Positions 33,366 through 40,501 of a stretch of DNA of 40,501 nt are shown here, one piece after another (the first letter of the stretch is position 1; every line of letters begins with the position of its first letter). The notes under the pieces were generated by a model that did no database searches, had not been told where the DNA came from, and worked only from the letters and a program-made list of their open reading frames with translations. The stretch is from Alkalibaculum sporogenes (GTDB lineage Bacteria > Bacillota > Clostridia > Eubacteriales > Alkalibacteraceae). The DNA lies in contig NZ_WHNX01000025.1 in NCBI RefSeq assembly GCF_009362815.1, positions 1 through 40,501 on the forward strand. The letters run 5' to 3'. The position numbers and the translations under genes are program-made.

Positions 33366-35855
33366 TTAAATAGCTTGCTCGGTACGTTGTATAAAGTCGT
33401 CCTGAGTGTTCTTACTCAGAGTTACAAAATAGGTTGAGAAGCCTGCTATACGCACTATTAGGTTCTTGTGTTCGTCGGGATTTTTTTGTGCTTCTTGGAG
33501 TGCTGCAGTACTAACTACATTGAACTGAACTTGCATACCACCTAAGGAAAAATAAGCCTTAATAAGTTGCTTTAGCTTTTCGGCGCCATCTTCTCCCTCG
33601 ACAGATGATGGAGTAAATCGAATATTCAATTGATCTCCGTTGGATAGCGCTTGGTGAGGCAGTTTAGCGGCACTTCTTAGGTAGGAGGTAGGACCATTTT
33701 TGTCAAAACCTTGACGTGGTGAGATAGCATCAGCTATGGGTTCACCGTTTTTTCTACCGTCAGGTGTAGCGCCTAGCATTTCGCCCATATAGATATGAGC
33801 AGTCATGGTAAATGTGCCACCGGAGTATTTACCTCTGGGACCATCTGCATTGGCCATGATATCTGCAAAGAGACCTAATGCCCATGAAGCCAGCTCATCT
33901 ACTTCATCGTTGTCATTACCGTAATGTGGTACTTCATTGATCACAGTTTGGCGAAGCTGCTCGTAGCCTTCCCAATTATTCATCAGAGCGTCATATAGTT
34001 CTTTTAAAGGAACAGTCTTGTCGTCAAAGCAGAGTTTTTTTATAGTCATTAGGCTATCGCCTACATTAGCTGTACCACAAGCGGTTAAACCTGTACGGTT
34101 GTATTTAGCGCCGCCCTCTGTAACATCTTTACCTTTTTCCATGCATCCTTCCATCATAGATGAAGCAACAATGGATGGGAAGTACTGGGAATACACCATT
34201 TCAAAAGTATTGGCGTATGAGACAGTCCAATCAAGGACATACTGCATCTCAGCTTTGAAGGCTTCTTTGACCTGGTCGAAACTCTCATACTCATAGAGTT
34301 TTTTACAAGGTAGCGCCATTTTGCCTGTTCTCGGATTGATGCCACCATTTATGGTGAGCTGCACTACGTCAACCATATTCCAGATAGATTCTCGTCCTGT
34401 CATACCGCAAGCAGGCCACTCATTACCGGTACCCCCTGGCTCTACACAACCAACAATACTGTAGTCACAAGCGTCTTCATGAGAAAAACCAATATCCATT
34501 AGAGATTTAATAATAACATCGTCATTTTGTATCTGAGGGATACCACCACAAAGTTTGCTAGACTCAATACCCAATCTCCAGACATCATCTGGAGTATTTT
34601 TATGTACTCGGAGTGCAACAGTAGGATCTGGAAAATTCATTCTGCCATAGGTCTGAAGTAGTGAGTAGGTGACAGGGGTGGTTTCATCTGATCCGTCAGC
34701 TTTATGACCACCTAATGTAAGGTTTATCCCGGCAGTAGGAGTTAGACCATTATAAATTGAAGAATATAGGCTCTGACCTTGGGCAATCAAATCGATGATG
34801 CGTTTGTTGTCCATGAAGAAACCTGGTAGCACAATAATGTCGCTCAAGCGAAGAATAAAGGCATCTGAGTATTCTTGAGCTTGTTCTTGTGTAATAGTAC
34901 CCTGATCCAGTTGATTTTGAAGAAGATGACCTGTATATTTATCAATACGACCGATAGACTGTCCATGTTGTTGTGCGTCAGTGGATAGCATTAATTGATA
35001 GAATATAGTAGCCTGTAGACCTTCCCAATAGGTGCGTGCAGGGTTCTCCATGATCCAATCAAGTGAATCCGCCATGCTTAGAAGTTCGCTTTTTCTCTCG
35101 AGAGTTTCTATACTCGCCTTTTGGCGGCAGCCTTCAGCATAACGTTTAGATAGTAAGATAGCACCATCACAGATGCGAACAACTGCATTATAAAAAGCGT
35201 GAGACTTGGCAGCATTACCGAAAATCTTTCCCTTTTGTGCTTCGAGTTTCTCCAACGCTTCTTTTCGGACTTCGCCGAAGCCTACATTAATAACCTTGTT
35301 AAAGTTGGCAATAAAATGCCCCTGAGGCATACCTGATACGCCAAAGAAAAATGGGTCGTTTTTACCTGTTCCAAGGATACAACCATTGCCAGCAGCGTCC
35401 CAGAAGTCATCGGAGAGCGCTCCTTCAACCATTCTGGAGATAGTTCTGTCCTTCCAGAATTCATTTGCTTCACGAAATATTATTCGTTGTTCGTCGCTCA
35501 TATAGATGGAGTCGGATGTTTGCCATGCCTTTTTAAAGTTATCATCAGTGTCATCTACAATGCCAGGTATCCACTGACAGCTCCACTCTACATAAGGACT
35601 TAGGGAGCGTTCATCGGGACCTGGAGTTCCAACAAAGATATCATCGTCAAAAATATTAATCTGTTTAGTAGCACACCATGTATAGAAGGCGCCTGCGCGC
35701 TTCAGGATGGGATACTCGTTTTCATGTGCCTCATAATAATCTGTATAGATTTTTGTACGCTCAGAATTAATAGTCATATTTCGACCGCTAGTAAATACAT
35801 CACGCTTCTCACGGATGCGCTTAATTCGATCAGATACAGGAAAAAATTCAAACAT
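33366..35855 (-). CDS. glycyl radical enzyme, substrate unassigned
   Basis: An 829-residue pyruvate formate-lyase-like enzyme. The thiyl-radical cysteine and general base are C470 and E472 in SIVGCVEPGG, and the radical glycine is G805 in VRIAGFSTYF near the C-terminus. A single catalytic Cys plus the x-Cys-Val-Glu pattern excludes true PFL (which has Cys-Cys) and fits the eliminase/decarboxylase classes (diol, glycerol, choline, isethionate or hydroxyproline lyases; arylacetate decarboxylases). The Cys-Gly spacing of 335 residues and total length match the CutC/isethionate-lyase/dehydratase size range better than the longer 4-hydroxyphenylacetate decarboxylase. No small HpdC-like subunit or microcompartment gene is nearby. 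AAAGGAG lies 9 bases from the ATG. Its activase is divergent at 36018. Confidence 0.9.
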   Translation of the reverse strand: MFEFFPVSDRIKRIREKRDVFTSGRNMTINSERTKIYTDYYEAHENEYPILKRAGAFYTWCATKQINIFDDDIFVGTPGPDERSLSPYVEWSCQWIPGIVDDTDDNFKKAWQTSDSIYMSDEQRIIFREANEFWKDRTISRMVEGALSDDFWDAAGNGCILGTGKNDPFFFGVSGMPQGHFIANFNKVINVGFGEVRKEALEKLEAQKGKIFGNAAKSHAFYNAVVRICDGAILLSKRYAEGCRQKASIETLERKSELLSMADSLDWIMENPARTYWEGLQATIFYQLMLSTDAQQHGQSIGRIDKYTGHLLQNQLDQGTITQEQAQEYSDAFILRLSDIIVLPGFFMDNKRIIDLIAQGQSLYSSIYNGLTPTAGINLTLGGHKADGSDETTPVTYSLLQTYGRMNFPDPTVALRVHKNTPDDVWRLGIESSKLCGGIPQIQNDDVIIKSLMDIGFSHEDACDYSIVGCVEPGGTGNEWPACGMTGRESIWNMVDVVQLTINGGINPRTGKMALPCKKLYEYESFDQVKEAFKAEMQYVLDWTVSYANTFEMVYSQYFPSIVASSMMEGCMEKGKDVTEGGAKYNRTGLTACGTANVGDSLMTIKKLCFDDKTVPLKELYDALMNNWEGYEQLRQTVINEVPHYGNDNDEVDELASWALGLFADIMANADGPRGKYSGGTFTMTAHIYMGEMLGATPDGRKNGEPIADAISPRQGFDKNGPTSYLRSAAKLPHQALSNGDQLNIRFTPSSVEGEDGAEKLKQLIKAYFSLGGMQVQFNVVSTAALQEAQKNPDEHKNLIVRIAGFSTYFVTLSKNTQDDFIQRTEQAI

Positions 35856-36017
35856 AGGTAATTCTCCTTTCCATAATTTAGTTATTATATATTATACCAC
35901 AATAATTTGTAAAATTAAGAAAATTTATAGTTTAAAAGAGAAAGATCTATTGAAATAATCTATTCTTTTGATATACTGAAATAAGGCAAAGCAGATTATA
36001 TATGGAGGTATTTTAAT
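35856..36017. promoter_or_regulatory. divergent promoter region of the glycyl radical system
   Basis: Rightward: TTGAAA (35950-35955) and TATACT (35972-35977), 16-base spacer, for the activase. Leftward: an extended -10 TGGTATAAT read on the minus strand (TATAAT at 35891-35896) for the enzyme. No clear shared operator was found. Confidence 0.55.
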
Positions 36018-36971
36018 ATGGAAAAAGTAATTACGGGAAAGACCTATGATATACAAGGATTTAGCGTACAGGATGGTCCTGGCATCCGTACTACAGTTTT
36101 TCTTAAAGGTTGTCCTCTGGATTGCCCGTGGTGTCACAGTCCTGAATCCAAAGAGTTTTCTAGTGAACTAAATTGGATGAGTATTCGCTGCATTGGCATT
36201 GATGACTGTGGAATGTGTATTGGTGTTTGTCCCAATGATGCAATTAACCGTGGTCTGATTAACCATATAGAGTTGGGGGATGATATTGTATACCCTCATG
36301 TAGATAAGTCCAAATGCAATGACTGCGGCGTATGCGCTAATGTCTGCAAAGCAGACGCACTTTATATATGTGGAGTTGACCAGTCCGTTGATGAGGTAGT
36401 AAACCGCTTAATTCGTGACAAGCCATTTTTTGACGAATCAAATGGTGGTGTGACTATTTCAGGAGGAGAGTGCCTCTGTCAACCTGAGTTTACTATTGAA
36501 CTTTTGAAAAAATGCAAGGAAAATCAAATAAATACAGCTATTGATACTACTGGATTTGTTAAGTGGCAAAACATAGAAAAAGCGCTACCCTATAGTGATT
36601 TATTTCTTTACGATCTTAAGTGCATGGATAGCGAACTTCACAAGAAAATTATCGGAGTGCCTAACGAGCTAATATTAGAAAATGCACGAAAAATTGCAAA
36701 TAAGGGTGGGCGGTTCTGGATTCGTATTCCTGTTATTCCGATGCTAAATGATTCGAAAGAACATTTTGAAAAATATGGTGAATTTCTAAGAGATATAAAA
36801 TATAACATAGACATTGTACAACTTCTTCCTTACCATAAGATGGGTATATCAAAGTATGATCGACTTCTTAATAATCAAAAGGTATTTGTTTCAGAGCCTC
36901 CAAATGATAAGTTAATGCAAGCCCGTAAGGAACAACTTGAAGGTTACGGGTTAAAGGTTAGGATACATTAA
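36018..36971 (+). CDS. glycyl radical enzyme activating enzyme (radical SAM)
   Basis: A 317-residue PflA-type activase. The start SVQDGPGIRTTVFLKGCPLD is diagnostic; the radical SAM cluster is C32-x3-C36-x2-C39. An inserted 2[4Fe-4S] ferredoxin segment follows, C58, C64, C67, C71 and C100, C103, C106, C110, as found in activases of dehydratases, CutC and arylacetate decarboxylases but not in PflA itself. Later come GGVTISGGECLCQPEF and DTTGFVKW. It abstracts the H atom from G805 of the divergent enzyme using SAM. The first ferredoxin cluster has a six-residue first gap (C58-x5-C64), slightly unusual. GGAGG lies upstream. Confidence 0.94.
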   Translation: MEKVITGKTYDIQGFSVQDGPGIRTTVFLKGCPLDCPWCHSPESKEFSSELNWMSIRCIGIDDCGMCIGVCPNDAINRGLINHIELGDDIVYPHVDKSKCNDCGVCANVCKADALYICGVDQSVDEVVNRLIRDKPFFDESNGGVTISGGECLCQPEFTIELLKKCKENQINTAIDTTGFVKWQNIEKALPYSDLFLYDLKCMDSELHKKIIGVPNELILENARKIANKGGRFWIRIPVIPMLNDSKEHFEKYGEFLRDIKYNIDIVQLLPYHKMGISKYDRLLNNQKVFVSEPPNDKLMQARKEQLEGYGLKVRIH

Positions 36972-37060
36972 TTAAAGGAGAAGCCCCTATATTGAATAAT
37001 AAGATATACTTATATTATAATATAGATTAAAATGAATATTTAAACAAAAGGGGTTTTCTT

Positions 37061-39094
37061 ATGAAAATAGGAATAGGTATTGATACTGGAGGTACATATA
37101 CGGATATTGTAATATATGAATTTAGTGAAAAAGAAATATTATTTTCAGCAAAGGCACTTACTACAAAGCAGGATTTATCCATAGGAATTGGAAATGCTTT
37201 AGATCAATTGCCATCACAAATTCTAAAACAAGCTAGCTTGGTTTCACTTTCCACTACTTTGGCTACCAACGCCTGTGTAGAAGGTATAGGTGGGAGAGGA
37301 AAGCTTATCTTTATTGGGGCAGATAAGGATGTGATTGACCGTACTGGAAAGTCTTACGGTTTGCCAGACTCTAGTGAAATATTTTTTTTAGATGGTGAAA
37401 TTAGCTATAGTGGTGAGATAGAAAAAGAACCAGATTGGGAAGCATTTAAAGTAGATTCTAAAGAATGGATAAAAGATGCAGATGCAATAGCAGTTGTTCA
37501 GCACCTTGGAATTAGGAATTCAGGGAGTGAAGAAAAGGCAAAGGCAATCATTACTAAGGAATATGGATTAAACACGGTATGTGGACATGAATTGTTTTCT
37601 GATTTGAATTATGTGAAAAGAGGCTCATCTACTCTATTAAATGCAAGATTGATACCAGTAATAGAACAGTTTTTGGATGCAATAAAAAAATCATTAAATA
37701 AACGAGAGATTTTAGCTCCAGTTGTTATTGTACGTAGTGATGGAAGCTTAATGTCTGAGAGTTTTACTAATATTAGACCTGTAGAAACGCTATTGTGTGG
37801 TCCAGCAGCTAGTGTTATGGGAGGAATAGAACTAACAGGAAAGAAAGATTGTGTTATCATCGACATGGGAGGAACAACCACAGATATGGCATTGGTAAAG
37901 GACGGAATACCGGTGAAAGCCCGAGCAGGTGTTAAAATAGGAGATTGGCAAACTTTTGTTAAGGCTGTGTATATTGATACCTTTGGGTTAGGTGGCGATA
38001 GCTCTGTAAGAGTAGATAAACACGGTGAACTAAGTTTAGGTACTAGTCGTGTCATACCCTTATCTATTGCAGCAAAAAGATGGCCACAAATCATAAAAAA
38101 ATTGAATAAGCTAATTGGGCAAGGTCAGTTTTCTTTTGATCCTTTACATGAATTTTTTTGCATTGTAAAAGACATTTCAAGTTCAAATTCTTATAGTAAA
38201 GAGGAATTAGCACTATGTACTGCATTAGTAGATGGGCCACTTCTTTATCAAGAGGCAGTAGAATTGTTACAAAAGCGTGGTTATACATCTCAACTAAGAC
38301 GATTAGAGAGTGAAGGAATTATAATGAGATGTGGAGTGACTCCAACTGATATTATGCATATTAAAGGAGATTTTTGTGAGTTTAATACAAAAGCTGCAGA
38401 ACTAGGTGTATCTTATCTATCAAATCTATATAATCATTTGAATCAACGTACAAGTAATACAAAGATAACAATCGAAGATTTTTGTAATAAAGTTTATGAT
38501 CTAGTTAAAGAGACTTTATATTTTAATATAGTAAGAATGCTTCTTGAAGACAAATATGAAAATTATAAGAAGAATGGTATAGATGAAAACATGGAACAAA
38601 TCATTAAGGATAGCTGGAAAAATTCTAAGGATGAGACCCCTGCATTTTTAAATGTTCAATTTTTAATTCCATCTGCAAGTCTAGTTGGAGTTGGAGCACC
38701 TATTCATTTATTTTTGCCTGATGTAGCAAAAGTGTTAGGAACACAATGTGTGATACCTGAGAATGCGGGAGTAGCCAATGCTATAGGTGCTATCGTAGGT
38801 AATATACGTGTTGTACATGATATTTATGTGAAACCGGATGATGAGAAAGGTTTTATTGTATTTTGTAAATCTCAGAACAAATATACTGATGATTATACAG
38901 AGGCTTTAGAAATTGCCACAAATGAAGCAAAAAAAGAAGCTATAGATGAAGCAAGAAGACGTGGTGCGTCAGGTGAAATTACAGTTACAGTTAATATAGA
39001 TAATTCAGAAGCTATAAAAGAGCTTGCAAGTGTATTTTTGAGTACTACTATAAGTGTTACTGCAGTTGGAAGAATTTCTATAGGGACTAATTAG
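37061..39094 (+). CDS. hydantoinase/oxoprolinase-family ASKHA protein (HyuA-like)
   Basis: A 677-residue protein. The phosphate loop GIDTGGTYTDIVIYEF opens an ASKHA-fold HyuA N-terminal domain, with SLSTTLATNACVEG, RRG-like VKRGSSTLLNARLIPVIEQF and the second phosphate motif VIIDMGGTTTDMALV (about residues 265-280). Single-gene forms of this length without HyuB are common in anaerobes beside corrinoid methyltransferase genes. A hydantoinase function is therefore not assured, and an ATP-dependent role with the neighbouring methyl-transfer pair is an alternative. GGGG ribosome site upstream of ATG 37061, 89 bases after the activase; it may be co-transcribed with it. Confidence 0.82.
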   Translation: MKIGIGIDTGGTYTDIVIYEFSEKEILFSAKALTTKQDLSIGIGNALDQLPSQILKQASLVSLSTTLATNACVEGIGGRGKLIFIGADKDVIDRTGKSYGLPDSSEIFFLDGEISYSGEIEKEPDWEAFKVDSKEWIKDADAIAVVQHLGIRNSGSEEKAKAIITKEYGLNTVCGHELFSDLNYVKRGSSTLLNARLIPVIEQFLDAIKKSLNKREILAPVVIVRSDGSLMSESFTNIRPVETLLCGPAASVMGGIELTGKKDCVIIDMGGTTTDMALVKDGIPVKARAGVKIGDWQTFVKAVYIDTFGLGGDSSVRVDKHGELSLGTSRVIPLSIAAKRWPQIIKKLNKLIGQGQFSFDPLHEFFCIVKDISSSNSYSKEELALCTALVDGPLLYQEAVELLQKRGYTSQLRRLESEGIIMRCGVTPTDIMHIKGDFCEFNTKAAELGVSYLSNLYNHLNQRTSNTKITIEDFCNKVYDLVKETLYFNIVRMLLEDKYENYKKNGIDENMEQIIKDSWKNSKDETPAFLNVQFLIPSASLVGVGAPIHLFLPDVAKVLGTQCVIPENAGVANAIGAIVGNIRVVHDIYVKPDDEKGFIVFCKSQNKYTDDYTEALEIATNEAKKEAIDEARRRGASGEITVTVNIDNSEAIKELASVFLSTTISVTAVGRISIGTN

Positions 39095-39222
39095 TTTTTG
39101 AAAATGACTCTGTTTGTAGTATTACTAGAATATTAGCAGCTTTTAAAGGAATCATAGGTGGGTTGAAATCTGCAAGGGTATGGATGAATGAAAATGAAGA
39201 ATTAATTGATTTGTGGATTTAG
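39091..39222 (+). pseudogene. 43-codon open remnant, unrecognised
   Basis: Starting within the stop of the hydantoinase-like gene, a shifted frame reads VFENDSVCSITRILAAFKGI, then IGGLKSARVWMNENEELIDL and WI-stop. It has protein-like composition but no start or ribosome site. It could be a severed C-terminal domain of the upstream gene or of something else. I do not recognise it. Confidence 0.25.
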
Positions 39223-39290
39223 TAGTTTTTAAAAGTATGAAAAATAATACTTTTGTCAAGTGGACAAAAATAATGGATGGCTAAAAATAT

Positions 39291-39320
39291 AAAAACACCC
39301 TCCCATTGGAGGGTGTTTTT
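39291..39320. terminator. strong bidirectional terminator
   Basis: AAAAACACCCTCC (39291-39303) and GGAGGGTGTTTTT (39308-39320), a perfect 13 bp stem with loop CATT and U-runs on both strands. It lies between two convergent transcripts. A smaller inverted repeat TTTTGTC/GACAAAA lies at about 39251-39269. Confidence 0.9.
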
Positions 39321-39394
39321 CATGGGAAACATGCTATAAATTATGAATCCTTTATCTAGGTATTATATCTAGACTGTTATTTTAAGTGTGTTAA

Positions 39395-40372
39395 TTAAAA
39401 CATTTCTTTACTCATTCTATCAATTGCAGCACTTGTTTCTTCATATACTCCTGGGAATGAGCTAAAATTCAAGCCCTGAGTTAAGTTTGGAATAAAATAT
39501 AACTTACCACATGACTTACAAGCTTTTTCCACATGCTCAGCTACTATTTCAGGTGTCCATTCAGGGAAATCAACTTTACCGCTATCAATTTCGCCCATGA
39601 ATGTTATTTGGCTACCGTATTCTTTTATAAGTTCAGGAGTGTTGTTAGTAGTCATAACTCCCTGCCAAATATCTATGCCTACTTCGATCATAGAAGGAAC
39701 TAGGTTAACTCCATATGTATCACTATGATGGACAATAAGTTCAACACCATTTGCTTTGTAGTAGCCATATATTTTCTTATAAGCTGGTACAAAGAATTCT
39801 TCAAACATATCAGGTGAAAGGAATGAAGAAATTTGACTACCCCAATCATCGTGATGAAATATGCAATCAGGATGAAGACGATTAATCATTTCTTTAGCAT
39901 ATGCTAATTCATATTCAGTAAGATAAGCAATTAGTTCATGCATTGCTTCAGGTTCTTCATAGAATGCCATTAATGCTTCTTCCATACGCATAAGGTGATG
40001 AGTCATTTCAAATAGACCAGGTGCAACAAAGGCTGCAACAAATACTTCGTTACGATCTATATTATTTGCATGTTCTACAGCAGCCGCCCATGCTTCATCA
40101 GAAGTTGGTACAGCAGGTGCTTTAACATACTTGCTCCACTCTGTAATATCTTTTAATACAATATGTTCTTCATCATGTACAGGGAAACCTCCAAGTTGAC
40201 CTTCTGGCCATCTAAATGTAACTCCCCATTCATTTTTTATTTCTTGACCTGGACCTACCATTGTTCCTAAAGGAGCTTCCATTACTAATTCCATAAATTC
40301 ATATTGGTTTACAAATCTATCAGGATTACCACCTTTTATTGTTTCTAATAAATTTTGTCTTTTAGTTAACAT
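39395..40372 (-). CDS. URO-D-family corrinoid methyltransferase, second copy
   Basis: A 325-residue uroporphyrinogen-decarboxylase superfamily protein: RQNLLETIKGGNPDRFVNQY at the start, PGLFEMTHHLMRMEEALMAF, FHHDDWGSQISSFLSPDMFE, ELIVHHSDTYGVNLVP and ITFMGEIDSGKVDFPEW. It follows a corrinoid protein gene on the same strand (stop to start about 30 bases), so a methyltransferase and not haem synthesis is inferred. The metal-ligand strand carries HHSD rather than the H-x-C of MtaA. It differs in length and motifs from the protein at 4564, so it probably serves another substrate. AAGGAGG lies 8 bases from the ATG. Confidence 0.88.
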   Translation of the reverse strand: MLTKRQNLLETIKGGNPDRFVNQYEFMELVMEAPLGTMVGPGQEIKNEWGVTFRWPEGQLGGFPVHDEEHIVLKDITEWSKYVKAPAVPTSDEAWAAAVEHANNIDRNEVFVAAFVAPGLFEMTHHLMRMEEALMAFYEEPEAMHELIAYLTEYELAYAKEMINRLHPDCIFHHDDWGSQISSFLSPDMFEEFFVPAYKKIYGYYKANGVELIVHHSDTYGVNLVPSMIEVGIDIWQGVMTTNNTPELIKEYGSQITFMGEIDSGKVDFPEWTPEIVAEHVEKACKSCGKLYFIPNLTQGLNFSSFPGVYEETSAAIDRMSKEMF

Positions 40373-40403
40373 ATATTATGCCTCCTTATATTTAGGTAAG
40401 TTT

Positions 40404-40501
40404 TTAAGCTGTTACTAATTCTTTAGATTTTACAGCAGCACTACCTGCATCAGGAGCATAACCATCTGCGCCAATTTCAGCTGCATATTCAGGAGTTACA
40501 G
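40404..40501 (-). CDS. corrinoid methyl-transfer protein, C-terminal end (partial)
   Basis: Only the last 31 codons lie in the window: VTPEYAAEIGADGYAPDAGS, then AAVKSKELVTA-stop. IGADGYAPDAGSA is the characteristic end of B12-binding methyl carriers of the MtbC/MttC type. It is upstream of, and on the same strand as, the URO-D methyltransferase, forming the second one-carbon module of the window. The rest is beyond the right edge. Confidence 0.85.
   Translation of the reverse strand, partial: VTPEYAAEIGADGYAPDAGSAAVKSKELVTA

Noticed and set aside
33366-35855. Pyruvate formate-lyase
   Set aside because: The active site is a single Cys in GCVEP with no adjacent second Cys, and the activase carries extra ferredoxin clusters that PFL activase lacks.

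Overview
The window is AT-rich, densely coded DNA with strong AGGAGG-type ribosome binding sites. Its gene families are typical of strictly anaerobic Clostridia: corrinoid methyl-transfer proteins, a glycyl radical enzyme with its radical SAM activase, an Fe-S old yellow enzyme, a flavodoxin/ferredoxin fusion and a WapA/Rhs wall-associated toxin. An anaerobic, acetogen-like or amino-acid-fermenting clostridium is the best guess; the species cannot be named. No rRNA, tRNA or CRISPR array was recognised.

Layout. (1) 1-1200: a small membrane protein and the 3' relic of a group II intron. (2) 1196-10425: a TetR regulator divergent from an Fe-S flavoenzyme, then a one-carbon (methyl transfer) island. 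The island has one intact corrinoid protein (7891-8529), one URO-D-type methyltransferase (4564-5712) and an MFS carrier. It also holds two decayed corrinoid paralogues (4061-4563, 9791-10425) and a decayed MtgA-type methyltetrahydrofolate methyltransferase (8651-9459). The island is visibly eroding. (3) 10840-18906: a 2467-residue secreted Rhs polymorphic toxin with a C-terminal His-rich nuclease-like domain, followed 9 bases later by a double-CxxC protein that is probably its immunity partner. A start-less beta-propeller remnant follows. (4) 20329-26920: a metal (zinc) island with a ZnuA-like lipoprotein facing ZnuC-ZnuB, a Fur/Zur-type repressor, a COG0523 GTPase, an unusual fusion of a degenerate COG0523 GTPase with a YraQ/DUF318 permease, and a TIGR03943 partner. 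Repeated CAAATG-N5-CATTTG-like palindromes are candidate Zur sites. (5) 27240-33120: a DUF421 membrane protein, a PatB-type C-S lyase fused to a redoxin and overlapping a flavodoxin-ferredoxin protein, then a WYL regulator bracketed by two near-identical operators with GyrI-like and TfoX-like genes. (6) 33366-36971: a glycyl radical enzyme of unassigned substrate, divergent from its activase. (7) 37061-40501: a hydantoinase/oxoprolinase-type ASKHA protein, convergent with a second corrinoid/URO-D methyltransferase pair that runs off the right edge.

How it works together. Two corrinoid/URO-D modules bracket the window; the left one has lost its dedicated methyltetrahydrofolate methyltransferase and must use one from elsewhere if it still works. 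The zinc island reads as one regulon for import, delivery and a second membrane route. The most novel-looking items are the GTPase-permease fusion, the PatB-redoxin fusion, the unassigned glycyl radical enzyme and the Rhs toxin/immunity pair.
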